Shown: positions 8,225-16,312 of the stretch, piece after piece
How the letters are laid out: each line of letters begins with the position of its first letter
Numbering within the stretch: the first letter of the stretch is position 1
Assembly: GCF_004348545.1 (NCBI RefSeq)
Contig: NZ_SMKL01000008.1
Span: 62,001-126,000 of the forward strand
DNA: 64,000 nucleotides
Source: Jiangella ureilytica
GTDB lineage: Bacteria; Actinomycetota; Actinomycetes; Jiangellales; Jiangellaceae
Direction: 5' to 3'
Notes under the pieces: model-generated
Told to the model about the DNA's origin: nothing
The model's database searches: none
The model's input: only the letters and a program-made list of their open reading frames with translations
Position numbers and translations under genes: made by a program

Positions 8225-8340
8225 TCAGGTACTGGCGACAGCCCTTCGGGGCTCTCGCTGGGCGGCGGGCCGTGGTAACCCCGGGTCCCACCTATAGCCG
8301 CTACGAGCGGCCGTTGCGCCGAGAGGCGTTCCCGGCCCGG
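8225..8340 (+). ncRNA. candidate structured non-coding RNA
   Basis: The 223-bp gap between convergent genes holds a series of hairpins. AGCCC-ttcg-GGGCT (8240-8253) is nested in gcga/tcgc (8235-8258), GCCGCT-acg-AGCGGC is at 8297-8311 and CGCC-gaga-GGCG at 8317-8328; UUCG and GNRA tetraloops close two of them. This is more structure than expected for a simple terminator. I cannot match it to a named RNA (no SRP, tmRNA, RNase P, 6C or cobalamin signatures). The boundaries are guesses. Confidence 0.3.
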
Positions 8341-8380
8341 CGCCCGAACCATCACCAGCCTCGTCCATCGGACGAGCGCG

Positions 8381-8731
8381 TCACGACCAGCCCAGCTCGT
8401 GCAGCCGGTCGTCGTCGATGCCGAAGTGGTGCGCCACCTCGTGCACGACCGTGATCAGTACCTCCTCGACGGCGTCGTCGGGGGTGTCGCAGATGCGCAG
8501 GATCGGCAGCCGGAACAGCCTGATGGTGTCCGGCAGCACGCCGGTGTACCACTCGCCGCGCTCGGTCAGCGGGGTGCCCTCGTACAGGCCGAGCACCTCG
8601 GGCGCGTCGTCCGGAGCCTCGTCCTCGATCAGGATCACCACGTTGTCCATCATCTCGGCCAGCTCCGGCGGGATCTCGTCGATCGCCTCGGACACCAGGG
8701 CCTCGAACTCCGTCTCGGTCAGCTCCAGCAC
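8381..8731 (-). CDS. small zincin-like metallopeptidase family protein (DUF1025/PF06262 type)
   Basis: 116 residues. Carries the minimal zincin motif HEVAH at residues 97-101 followed by HFGID, as in the possible Zn-metallopeptidase family of actinobacteria (usual length ~115-130). Acidic N-terminal helix (LTETEFEALVSEAIDEIP). Cytoplasmic; the biological substrate is not known. Start ATG at 8731; it is divergent from the metallophosphoesterase gene at 8783. Confidence 0.88.
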   Translation of the reverse strand: MLELTETEFEALVSEAIDEIPPELAEMMDNVVILIEDEAPDDAPEVLGLYEGTPLTERGEWYTGVLPDTIRLFRLPILRICDTPDDAVEEVLITVVHEVAHHFGIDDDRLHELGWS

Positions 8732-8782
8732 GGGTCAAGTCTCGCCTGCCGAATCCGGACGGACCGATTGAGGGTCCCGGAA

Positions 8783-10330
8783 ATGTGTTACGAACGTGGC
8801 GTGGACGTGGCGACGGAGACGAGCCCGCCGGGAGATCCGGTGCGGCGGCACACGTGGCGGGACCTGACGCGTCCCGCCACGTGGCCGTCGTGGCTCCGCA
8901 GGGTCTTCACGGTGGCCAGCCCGGTCGCACTGGCGCTGGCGGGTGCCTGGCTCGGGCTTGCCGTCGCGGGCACGACCCAGGCGTACGTCGGGCCGCTGGC
9001 CATCGACGTCGAGTTCCGGCCGGCGTTCACCGGCGAGTCGGTCATCCACCTCGACCCCGTCGGCGCCGTCGTGCTCGACACCCACTCCGGGCCGGTGACG
9101 CTCGACATCTCCGTCCGCCAGGTCGATCTCGACGGCCTCAGCGGCTACGTCGCCGACCCGTCCTCGATCGCCGGCCTCGACGAGCAGATCACCACCGGCA
9201 TCCAGGACGTGCTGGTCGACGCCGCGGTGCGGGCCGCGCTCACCGCCGTCATCGGGGGCACGCTGGCGGCCGCGCTGGTGCTGCGGTCGGTGCGGCAAAC
9301 GCTGCTGGCCGCCGGGGTCGCGACCGCCGCCGTCGTCGGCAGCTACGGGCTGTCGGCGCTCACGTACGACCCCGAGTCGGTGCGCGAGCCGGCCTACACC
9401 GGGCCGCTGGCGGCGGCGCCGCAGCTGATCGGCAACGCCGAGGACATCGCCACCAACTTCGACGCCTACGCCGACCAGCTGGCCGGCTTCGTCGCCAACG
9501 TCGCCGCCGTCTACGACACCACGCTCAACCTGCAGACCTTCCAGCCCAACGACGACACCATCCGCGTCCTGCACGTGTCGGACCTGCATCTCAACCCGGC
9601 CGCCTGGGACGTCATCGACTCCGTCGCCGAGCAGTACGACGTCGACGTCATCGTCGACAGCGGCGACATCGTCGACCAGGGCACGCCGCTGGAGAACTCC
9701 TACGTGCGGCCCATCGCCGACCTCGGCCGCCCCTACGTCTTCGTCAAGGGCAACCACGACTCCGTCGCCACCGCCGCCGCCGTCGCCGCCGCACCCAACG
9801 CCGTCGTCCTGGACGGCGAGCCGGCCGAGGTGGGCGGGCTGCGGTTCATGGGGGCGCCCGACCCCCGGTTCACGCCGGACAAGTCCGTCCGCGGCGTCTT
9901 CGACGAGCAGCTCCAGGAGGGCACCGAGGAGTTCGCCGAGGCGGCCGGCGACCTCGACCCGCCGCCGGACGTCATCGTCTACCACGACCCCAGCAACGCC
10001 GAGCTGTTCGACGGCATCGCGCCCTTGGTGCTGTCGGGGCACGCACACAAGCGCGACACCTACGTCCTCGACGAGGGCACCCGGGTCATGGTCCAGGGCT
10101 CCACCGGCGGCGCCGGGCTGCGCGGCCTACGTGACGAAGATCCCACTCCGGTCGATCTCTCCGTCCTGTACTTCGATCCGGAGACGAAATCCCTGGTGGC
10201 CTGGGACGATCTCACCCTCGGCGGCCTCGGCCAGACCAGCGCAGAGATCGACCGCCACCAGGCCGGCGAGGACGACGGCGCCGCTCAGGGCCCCGAGAAC
10301 CCGTCGCCAGCTCCCGATTTGGAGAACTGA
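8783..10330 (+). CDS. membrane-anchored metallophosphoesterase
   Basis: 515 residues. An N-terminal cytoplasmic stretch, a membrane segment at ~residues 33-57, a long extracytoplasmic part, then two more hydrophobic segments (~150-195), followed by a calcineurin-like phosphoesterase domain with all metal-binding blocks: VSDLHLN, DSGDIVDQG, KGNHDS and GHAHKRD. ATG at 8783 was chosen because GAGGG lies 8 bp upstream; GTG 8801 is an alternative. The C-terminus is a Glu/Asp/Pro-rich tail. Substrate unknown. Followed by tRNA-Glu 70 bp downstream. Confidence 0.88.
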   Translation: MCYERGVDVATETSPPGDPVRRHTWRDLTRPATWPSWLRRVFTVASPVALALAGAWLGLAVAGTTQAYVGPLAIDVEFRPAFTGESVIHLDPVGAVVLDTHSGPVTLDISVRQVDLDGLSGYVADPSSIAGLDEQITTGIQDVLVDAAVRAALTAVIGGTLAAALVLRSVRQTLLAAGVATAAVVGSYGLSALTYDPESVREPAYTGPLAAAPQLIGNAEDIATNFDAYADQLAGFVANVAAVYDTTLNLQTFQPNDDTIRVLHVSDLHLNPAAWDVIDSVAEQYDVDVIVDSGDIVDQGTPLENSYVRPIADLGRPYVFVKGNHDSVATAAAVAAAPNAVVLDGEPAEVGGLRFMGAPDPRFTPDKSVRGVFDEQLQEGTEEFAEAAGDLDPPPDVIVYHDPSNAELFDGIAPLVLSGHAHKRDTYVLDEGTRVMVQGSTGGAGLRGLRDEDPTPVDLSVLYFDPETKSLVAWDDLTLGGLGQTSAEIDRHQAGEDDGAAQGPENPSPAPDLEN

Positions 10331-10399
10331 GCGCGTCACCCTATGCTTTCAACGTCCCGAACGGCGACGAGCCATGGGCCCATGTCGTCACTCGATCTG

Positions 10400-10472
10400 G
10401 TCCCCATCGTCTAGCGGCCTAGGACTCCGCCCTTTCAAGGCGGCAACGCGGGTTCGAATCCCGTTGGGGATG
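10400..10472 (+). tRNA. tRNA-Glu (anticodon TTC)
   Basis: A 73-base cloverleaf: acceptor GTCCCCA pairs with TGGGGAT (one G-T at the end), discriminator G, anticodon loop CTTTCAA with TTC, T-arm GCGGGTTCGAATCCCGT. No encoded CCA. Adjacent to tRNA-Asp. Confidence 0.96.
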
Positions 10473-10521
10473 CGGTGCCCTGCTTCGGCAGGAAACCGGG
10501 CAAGGAAATGCAGTACAGCAA

Positions 10522-10596
10522 GGTCCTGTGGAGCAGCTCGGAGTGCTCGCCGCCCTGTCAAGGCGGAGGTCGCGGGTTCAAGTCCCGTCAGGACCG
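10522..10596 (+). tRNA. tRNA-Asp (anticodon GTC), integration site of the mobile element
   Basis: A 75-base cloverleaf: acceptor GGTCCTG pairs with CAGGACC, discriminator G, anticodon loop CTGTCAA with GTC, T-arm GCGGGTTCAAGTCCCGT. Its 3' half from the anticodon loop onward is duplicated at 20530-20578, so this tRNA is the attachment site; the intact copy is at the int end of the element. Confidence 0.96.
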
Positions 10597-10603
10597 CCAG
10601 CAA
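10555..10603 (+). repeat. attL, 49-bp direct repeat
   Basis: Identical to 20530-20578. Starts at CTGTCAAGGCGG in the anticodon loop of tRNA-Asp and ends 7 bp past the discriminator base. Similarity continues imperfectly for ~30 bp beyond the identical core, through a terminator hairpin. Confidence 0.95.
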
Positions 10604-10609
10604 TACCCA

Positions 10610-10635
10610 CAGCTCAGAGGCCATCCTCTGAGCTG
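10610..10635 (+). terminator. tRNA-Asp terminator hairpin, overlapping the 3' end of int
   Basis: A perfect 11-bp stem CAGCTCAGAGG / CCTCTGAGCTG with loop CCAT, followed by TTTTC. The left arm contains the int stop codon (10614-10616 on the minus strand) and the stem encodes its last residues. Confidence 0.85.
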
Positions 10636-11873
10636 TTTTCATGTCCGGACCCGGTCTCGTCGGCGGGCCGAGGCAGCGAAAAGGCATCGAACAGTCCCCT
10701 CACTCTGGTGCGGGCGCTTCCGGAGTCGTGCGTATAGAGGTTGAGCGTCGTCGTCGCCTGCTCGTGCCCCATGACCCGCTGGACGTCGTTGACCGGGACG
10801 CCGTCGGAGACGAGCCAGGTCGCGTACGAGTGGCGCAGGTCGTGGAAGCGCAGCCCACCTGAGGCCCGGCGAGCGACCTCCTTGACGGCGGCGGCCTCGG
10901 TCTCGAAGGTCTCCGTCGCTTCTCGTCCGGCCTCGTCCTGCCACGTGCCCCGATAGGCGCTCTCGTCCTCCTGGACCACCTTGCCCAGCAGGCCGGCCCG
11001 GACGAGCGCGGGGCGCCACACCCGGACGCGGAAGAGCGTGCGGCGGACCGGTCCGCCTGCCTGGTTCGTGAAGACCTCGCCCGCGTCGCCCTGGCCGTAG
11101 CGGCGACGGTGATCGCGCAGCGCTGTGACGACGAGCGGCGGGAGCGGGACGACGCGGCGGCCGGCGCGCGACTTCGGGAACGGCTTCGTCGTGACGGCCC
11201 CGGCGACCTCGACCGCGACCCGCACGACCTGGACCTCCTCGGCGTCCAGGTCGACGGCGTCCCAGCGGAGGCCGGCGCACTCGCCCCAGCGCAGCCCGGT
11301 TCCGCCGGCCAGAGCGACCAGGGCGCGGTGACGCTCGGGGACGGCGGGCAGGAGCTGGCTCACGAACGCCTCGCGGCTGATCGTGCGCTCGTCAGTGTCC
11401 GAACGACGGATCGCCGGGAGCTGGACGCCCTCGCACGGGTTGAAGGCAAGCAGCCGGTCACGGACGGCGAGCCGCATGATGCCCGCCAGCACGTGGAAGC
11501 ACTTCCGCACGGTGGCCGGCGAGCGCGTGGTGTTCAGCTCCGAGACCCAGCGCTGGACCGACGAGTGGTCGATCTTGTCCAGCGGCACCGAGCCCCAGCG
11601 CGGCAGCACGTGGGTCCGGAGGACCGAGTCCGTGCGCACGGTGGTCGTCGTGGCGCTCGCCCGCCCAGCGACCCATGTCGCCGCGTAGTCGCTCAGACGG
11701 ACGCGTCCGGCGCGAGGATCGACGTAGAGCCCGTGGTTCTTGGTCGACTCGACCTCGGCGAGGAACCTCGACGCGTCGCGCTTGGTCGGGAACGACTTGG
11801 ACCGCTGCGCCCCGGACGGATCACGCCACACCGCGCGATAGGTCCCGGCGGGCGTCTTGCGTACGAAGCCCAT
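10614..11873 (-). CDS. int: tyrosine recombinase integrase
   Basis: 419 residues. Site-specific recombinase that integrates and excises the element at tRNA-Asp. An AP2-like N-terminal arm-binding region (GTYRAVWRDPSG, residues ~10-21), a core-binding domain (~60-160), and a catalytic domain with R in GTGLRWGECAGLRW, HDLRHSYATWL, MGHEQATTTLNLY and the tyrosine in that last block. ATG at 11873 shares one base with the xis stop (TGATG). An extra ~45-residue segment between the first Arg and HxxR (KVVQEDESAYRGTWQDE) is somewhat longer than in many relatives. The 3' end runs through the tRNA terminator hairpin. Confidence 0.95.
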   Translation of the reverse strand: MGFVRKTPAGTYRAVWRDPSGAQRSKSFPTKRDASRFLAEVESTKNHGLYVDPRAGRVRLSDYAATWVAGRASATTTTVRTDSVLRTHVLPRWGSVPLDKIDHSSVQRWVSELNTTRSPATVRKCFHVLAGIMRLAVRDRLLAFNPCEGVQLPAIRRSDTDERTISREAFVSQLLPAVPERHRALVALAGGTGLRWGECAGLRWDAVDLDAEEVQVVRVAVEVAGAVTTKPFPKSRAGRRVVPLPPLVVTALRDHRRRYGQGDAGEVFTNQAGGPVRRTLFRVRVWRPALVRAGLLGKVVQEDESAYRGTWQDEAGREATETFETEAAAVKEVARRASGGLRFHDLRHSYATWLVSDGVPVNDVQRVMGHEQATTTLNLYTHDSGSARTRVRGLFDAFSLPRPADETGSGHENSSEDGL

Positions 11874-12151
11874 CAGAACAGCCCGTCCTGGCCGGGGAGC
11901 AGCGGTCCGGGCTCCGGGTCGGGCTCGAGGGTGACGTTCTCCAGCCAGTCGTGGAACGCCTGTTTGGGGATCACCCAGCGCCCGCCGAGCTTGCGCGCCG
12001 GGATGTCGCCGGACCGCACCAGGGCGTAGGTGCCGCCGAGGGCGAGGTTCAGCAGCTCGGCGACCTCGGCGACGGAGTAGACGAGGGCGTCGATGCGGGG
12101 CTGTTGTCCTGGCGGTCGGTGTGCGTCGAGGCGGATCACGTTGTCGGGCAT
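11873..12151 (-). CDS. xis: excisionase / HTH DNA-binding protein
   Basis: 92 residues. A MerR/Xis-type winged helix: YSVAEVAELLNLALGGTYALVRSGDIPARKLGGRWVIP occupies the middle (~25-62, motif given in parts as VAEVAELLN, ALVRSGDIPA and GGRWVIP). ATG at 12151 has GGAAGGAA 7 bp upstream. It overlaps the rep 3' end by 16 bp and the int start by 1 bp, so rep-xis-int form one operon. The expected role is to direct the integrase toward excision. Confidence 0.9.
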   Translation of the reverse strand: MPDNVIRLDAHRPPGQQPRIDALVYSVAEVAELLNLALGGTYALVRSGDIPARKLGGRWVIPKQAFHDWLENVTLEPDPEPGPLLPGQDGLF

Positions 12152-13710
12152 GGCGGGGTTCCTTCCGGGGAGGACGGGTCGGTTGCCGAAACATCACCGG
12201 ACGGCGGTCCGGTGGCCTGTTTGGCGGCGTCGTACTGCTCGCGCCAGCGGCGGCGTTGCTCGATCGACTTGGCGACGGCCCACACGTAGGAGGGCGCGTC
12301 GGGGTCGCCGGGTCGGACCGGCGTCCAGAGGTAGCGGGGCTTGCCGTCGGGTGCGGTGGCGGTGGCCGAGAGCTGGTCGTGGTCGTCTATCTCGATGCCG
12401 GCTTCGGCGAGGACTGCGCGTACGACGGCGGCTCGGTCGGCGCGGTGCTCGGTGAGCGTCTTGCCGGTCCACTTGCGTGAGACGAGGACACGGCGGCCGC
12501 CGAGCCCGAGGTGGTCGCGGTCGTGGGCCTTGGACGGGCAGCGGCCAGGTTCCATGCCCGGCTTGGCGTTCTTCGGCTGGGTGCCGTAGCGCAGCCAGTT
12601 CGCGCAGGTCGGCGAGCACGGGAGCCAGCGGACCTCTTCGGCGAGGCGGTCAATGTGGGCGCGGCGAGCGGCCGAGATGCGGTTCGGGTCATCGATGTCG
12701 AGCGGTTCGGCGATGGACTTGGTCAGGTACTTCGTCAGGTAGCCGACGCGTCGGTCAGCGGCCGGGGTCCCGGCGAGGATGCCTTGCAGGTCGACCTGGA
12801 CGCCGAAGCGCAGCACGTGGACCGGCTCGGGCTCCTCGCCGAGGTCGAGGCCGTCGCCGTTGTCGACGTAGTCCATGGCTTCGTCCCAGGTCGGCAGCAT
12901 CCAGCCGCCGTCGTCGACGTAGCCGCCCTGTTCGTCGGCCCAGGCGGGCCTGCCGTCGCGGTAGTGGTGGACGTGGTCGATGTCTGGCCACCAGACCTGG
13001 TGGTACGTGGCCGCTGCGACCTGCTTGATGAGCTTGCGCGGGATCGCACCGCGGATGGCGGCGTGCAGGTGCGGCGCGAGGCGGCGTTGCGGTTCGACGG
13101 TGGCGAAGTACTGCACGTTGTAGCCGGTGGCGCGGCGCAGGTTCTGCCAGAACCGGTCGACGAGCTTCGGGAAGTGCATCGCGTCCAGCGCGGCGCGCCG
13201 GTAGTCGTAGCGGTCCGGGTCGACGGGGACGCCCTCGTCGGTGACGCGACCGTAGGACGGCATCGTGAGGGTGAGGAACATCGACGGCCGGTAGGTCTTG
13301 CCATCCGGTGCCTCGAAGGTCCGCCCGACGGTATGGCCCGAGACCGGCAGCCGGGGCAGGTCGGGCACGTCCTCACGCCGCCTGGTGGACCGTACGCGCC
13401 GTTCCGTCGCATCATGCTCGCCATCGGCCGTGCGCGTCTCGTCGTTGCCTTCTGAGGCGTCGGGGTCGTCGAGCTCGGGTTCGGTATCGAGGTGCCAGCC
13501 CTCGCGGCACTGCTGCATCCGCAACCGGCGAGCCCGCTCCGCACAGGACGGGCAGACCGCGTCACGGGTCGCGCCACACGCGATCGTCACGGTCCGCACG
13601 TCGCCGGTCGCCGTGTCGGTCACCCGCGACAGCACCGGACGTACACAGGCACCGACGAGCACGGCGGCGCTGCGGACCAGCTCGTCGGAGAGCGCCGGGC
13701 CGAGCACCAT
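12136..13710 (-). CDS. RepSA-like replication initiator (rolling-circle, HUH-type motifs)
   Basis: 524 residues. The expected role is nicking at the element's double-strand origin to start rolling-circle replication. Visible motifs are a CPSC zinc-type pair near residue 36-39, FLTLTMPSYG (motif 1), PHLHAA (HUH motif 2) and a tyrosine/lysine block GYLTKYLTKS (motif 3). ATG at 13710 overlaps the stop of the upstream small gene (TGATG). Much of the region between motifs 2 and 3 is acidic. It resembles the initiators of pSAM2-like elements. Confidence 0.9.
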   Translation of the reverse strand: MVLGPALSDELVRSAAVLVGACVRPVLSRVTDTATGDVRTVTIACGATRDAVCPSCAERARRLRMQQCREGWHLDTEPELDDPDASEGNDETRTADGEHDATERRVRSTRRREDVPDLPRLPVSGHTVGRTFEAPDGKTYRPSMFLTLTMPSYGRVTDEGVPVDPDRYDYRRAALDAMHFPKLVDRFWQNLRRATGYNVQYFATVEPQRRLAPHLHAAIRGAIPRKLIKQVAAATYHQVWWPDIDHVHHYRDGRPAWADEQGGYVDDGGWMLPTWDEAMDYVDNGDGLDLGEEPEPVHVLRFGVQVDLQGILAGTPAADRRVGYLTKYLTKSIAEPLDIDDPNRISAARRAHIDRLAEEVRWLPCSPTCANWLRYGTQPKNAKPGMEPGRCPSKAHDRDHLGLGGRRVLVSRKWTGKTLTEHRADRAAVVRAVLAEAGIEIDDHDQLSATATAPDGKPRYLWTPVRPGDPDAPSYVWAVAKSIEQRRRWREQYDAAKQATGPPSGDVSATDPSSPEGTPPCPTT

Positions 13711-14039
13711 CACGGCCGCCCCGCCGGTCGCGGCGTGACCATGAACTCCGGCTCGTCGTCCTCCGGCCGGTACACAGGCAGCGGCCGACACAGCTCGGCA
13801 GCATCGACGGCCGGCGTGGCCTCCATCAGGCCGTGCACGCAGTGGCACGCGTCCAGCGGGCCGAGTACGCCGAAGCCGTCGCAGTCGATGCACACGATCC
13901 ACACTGACCGCTCGTGCTTGCCGACGCAGCGCGGTGACGCGCACCACCGGTAGCCGCACCAGATGCACACCTGGGCGAAGTTCAGCCGCAACGGCCGTAG
14001 CGTCGCCGCCATGGCCGAGGCGAGTGTCTGGGTCGTCAT
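13710..14039 (-). CDS. small cysteine-rich protein of the AICE replication module
   Basis: 109 residues. ATG at 14039 was chosen for GGAGG 7 bp upstream. The middle contains clustered Cys/His pairs (CIWCGYRWC, CVGKH, CIDCDGFG, CHCVHG), suggesting one or two zinc sites. The C-terminus is acidic. Translationally coupled to rep (TGATG). Small zinc-binding proteins at this position are usual in actinomycete integrative elements; the function is not known. Confidence 0.78.
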   Translation of the reverse strand: MTTQTLASAMAATLRPLRLNFAQVCIWCGYRWCASPRCVGKHERSVWIVCIDCDGFGVLGPLDACHCVHGLMEATPAVDAAELCRPLPVYRPEDDEPEFMVTPRPAGRP

Positions 14040-14202
14040 CGTGACCTCCGGGGATAGGGGATGACGCCATCCGACACTCAACACGTTATAATAAGTAGGA
14101 CGACTGGACAAGGCAGTATCCGACACGCCACGCTGACCGCCACAGTTACGCGGGCGACCGCCCAGGTGGAAGACTTGTTCTGTCGAGTAGAGGGGAGGGC
14201 CT
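14040..14202. promoter_or_regulatory. divergent promoter region of the rep operon and the GntR regulator
   Basis: 163 bp between divergent starts, with an unusually A/T-rich run (CGTTATAATAAGTAGG, 14085-14100) containing TATAAT on the plus strand and TATAAC on the minus strand. On the minus strand TTGTCC lies 15 bp upstream of TATAAC, a plausible rep promoter. Autoregulation by the GntR protein is expected from pSAM2 KorSA, but no operator was identified. Confidence 0.5.
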
Positions 14203-14982
14203 GTGGCGGACTTCAGGGGTCGCCCTGCCTACCTGCAGATCGCTGACGACATCCGCAGCCAGATCCTCGACGGCACGTTGCAGGCCGAAGACCGGTTGCC
14301 CAGCGAAGCCGACCTCATGGCCGACTACGGCGTCTCACGCATCGTCGTGCGCAACGCCGTCGAAGTCCTCCGCTCCGAAGGACTCGTGGTCAAGCAGCAG
14401 GGACGCGGAAGCTTCGTCCGAGCCCAGCGGCCACAGCGCACCCGCGTCGTCGGCGACCTGTATAGCGAGCGTCCCGAGGGCTCACCGTTCGCCGCGTCCG
14501 CCCGAGCGTCCGGCCAGGTCCCCGAGTGGGAGTACCAGACCCGCCGCACCACCGCCTCCAAGACCATCGCCGACCGGCTCGGCATCCAGGCAGGCGACCC
14601 GGTCATGCGCACCAGCTACCGCTTCTTCGCCGACGGCGAGCCCGCGATGCTCTCAACCTCGTTCGAGCCGCTCGCCATCACCGAAGGCACGCCCGTCGAG
14701 CAACCCGAAGGCGGCCCCGTCACCGGCGTCGTGCCCCGCATGGACGCCATCGGCATCCACATCACCCACGTCGTCGAGGACGTCACCGGACGATCCGCCC
14801 GCCCCTACGAGGCCGAGACTCTAAAGGTCCCGGTCGGCGTGCCCATTCTCGCGATCGAACGCACCTACTACGCCAAGAGCCGGCCCATCGAAACCGCCGA
14901 CATCGTCGTCTCCTCCGACCGCTACGTCCTGTCCTACCGGCTCCCCGTACCACCCCGGACGGATCAGCCGACGCCGCTATGA
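14203..14982 (+). CDS. GntR/HutC-family regulator (KorSA-like)
   Basis: 259 residues. An N-terminal winged helix (residues ~8-70; LPSEADLMADYGVSR, QGRGSFV) is followed by a UbiC/UTRA effector domain (~90-245). GTG at 14203 is preceded by GGGGAGGG. In pSAM2 the equivalent KorSA represses the activator of replication and transfer, keeping the element integrated; the divergent position to the rep operon supports the same role here. Codons look more AT-tolerant than chromosomal neighbours. Confidence 0.9.
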   Translation: MADFRGRPAYLQIADDIRSQILDGTLQAEDRLPSEADLMADYGVSRIVVRNAVEVLRSEGLVVKQQGRGSFVRAQRPQRTRVVGDLYSERPEGSPFAASARASGQVPEWEYQTRRTTASKTIADRLGIQAGDPVMRTSYRFFADGEPAMLSTSFEPLAITEGTPVEQPEGGPVTGVVPRMDAIGIHITHVVEDVTGRSARPYEAETLKVPVGVPILAIERTYYAKSRPIETADIVVSSDRYVLSYRLPVPPRTDQPTPL

Positions 14983-15302
14983 AGCCCCAGGACGCGCACG
15001 ACGACGTTGCCAGGCTGGCGGATCTGCTGGGTGAGGCTGTCACCCTGCTGGAACGCTACGGCGAGACCCGTTGGGCGAGCGTGCTCTCGGCTTCGAAGCG
15101 CGAACTCATGGATGGTGATGCTCACGGGCTGCTCCGCCTGCAGAGCGCGTTCGGAGGCATGGGCAGTCTCAACGACCTGCTGATCATGGAAGCGAACGGC
15201 CACCCTGTCCAGCGCAACGACGAGCGACACATCAACGAACGGCTGACCGCACTCCGCTCCGAGATCTCGCAGCTGGCGCGCGACCTCCGCAACACGGCCT
15301 GA
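14979..15302 (+). CDS. hypothetical protein coupled to the GntR regulator
   Basis: 107 residues. ATG at 14979 overlaps the GntR stop (ATGA). Mostly helical (DVARLADLLGEAVTLLERYG), with a middle GLLRLQSAFGGMGSLNDLLIM segment. No signal peptide or catalytic motif. Soluble proteins with the pattern ERYG-x5-W are common in actinobacteria, but I cannot name the family with confidence. Its coupling implies production together with the element's regulator. Confidence 0.75.
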   Translation: MKPQDAHDDVARLADLLGEAVTLLERYGETRWASVLSASKRELMDGDAHGLLRLQSAFGGMGSLNDLLIMEANGHPVQRNDERHINERLTALRSEISQLARDLRNTA

Positions 15303-15679
15303 CTCCGCCTCATCGCGGGTGCGCATCGTTCACCGGTTGTCGACGTCCGCGCCGCTGTCTTGTCTTGCGCCTGTTGGTCTGCCACCGATCTGCGTCGCCC
15401 GATGTCTGGCACGCTGCTTCGAACACCGAGCTTGCCCCGCAGACCAATGACCGATCGGTCACGAGAGTGCGACGACGGCTGGTGCGATGTAACCAAACAC
15501 TTCACAAAGTTGCGTCAATCTGCCCGGATTCACGTGGCCGGATGCGGTGAAGCTGCGGCGCCGAGCGCCGGCCTGATCCGGTACGCCATGGTGGACGGCC
15601 TGCAGAATGAGCGAGCGAGACGTTCACGAGCGTGCTCGATTGGCGACAGGACCCGCCGCAGCGACTATGATCGCAAATC
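15303..15679. other. non-coding gap (377 bp) inside the mobile element
   Basis: No open frame here has actinomycete codon bias. GC is lower than the chromosome. No terminator or repeat was recognised. It marks the junction between the element's core module and its cargo. Confidence 0.5.
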
Positions 15680-16312
15680 GTGACCGAGCTGGAGTTCCTT
15701 AGCGCGACGATCGGGCAGTTGATCTGGCCCCTACTCATCATCGTCGTTGTGCTGTTGCTCAAAGAGCCCATCAAGACGATGGCCAACTCTCCGCGCTTGA
15801 AACGGCTCAAGGTTGGGCCGAGTGGCCTTGAAGCAGATTTCAACGAAGAGTTGGCGCAGGTCGAGAAGGAGCTCGAAGCCGAGCAGTCCCCCGCGGAACT
15901 CGAGTCGCCCGCCGAACTCGAGTCCCCGAGACGGGTCGAGGCCGTAGCCGCAGACTTCCGACTGGAGATGGAGCGGCTCGCCGAGGTCGCGCCGCGGGCG
16001 GTCGTAATGGAGAGCTTCGTGCGACTTGAGAGCTTGCTTCGCAACAGTATTGATGCTCCCGACGGTCAGCGCGGGCCGAGGTTCGTTCCGATGAGAACGC
16101 TGGGCCGACTCGCCGTTGACCAACAGATCTTGACAAAACGCGAGGCTTCTGTGCTCGATGAGTTGACCTATCTCCGTAACCGAGTCGCGCATGAGCCCGA
16201 GGAGCAGATCTCCCAGGAGGCTGCGATCCGCTACGCGGACGCTGTCTCGGATATTGCAGTCGCGGTCAACTTGGCATTGGGTCGTACGCACCTTGATGGT
16301 CCAGCGCTCTAG
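15680..16312 (+). CDS. membrane-anchored protein with HEPN-type RNxxxH motif
   Basis: 210 residues, GTG start. One N-terminal membrane segment (LIWPLLIIVVVLLL, ~14-27), a charged coiled-coil-like stretch (52-70), a duplicated PAELES hexapeptide (71-82), and a C-terminal helical domain containing LRNRVAH; R166-N167...H171 fits the R-x4-H active-site pattern of HEPN ribonucleases, with the usual polar residue after Arg. It resembles DUF4145-like HEPN domains fused to a membrane anchor. No toxin or antitoxin partner is adjacent. HEPN activity is inferred from the motif alone. Confidence 0.7.
   Translation: MTELEFLSATIGQLIWPLLIIVVVLLLKEPIKTMANSPRLKRLKVGPSGLEADFNEELAQVEKELEAEQSPAELESPAELESPRRVEAVAADFRLEMERLAEVAPRAVVMESFVRLESLLRNSIDAPDGQRGPRFVPMRTLGRLAVDQQILTKREASVLDELTYLRNRVAHEPEEQISQEAAIRYADAVSDIAVAVNLALGRTHLDGPAL

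Noticed and set aside
8173-8454. 93-codon plus-strand frame in the gap before the zincin gene
   Set aside because: No ribosome-binding site, no homologous-looking domain, overlaps the zincin gene antisense, and the DNA is better explained as hairpin-forming.
10475-10744. Small open frames across tRNA-Asp and the terminator
   Set aside because: They run through a certain tRNA gene and the attachment site.
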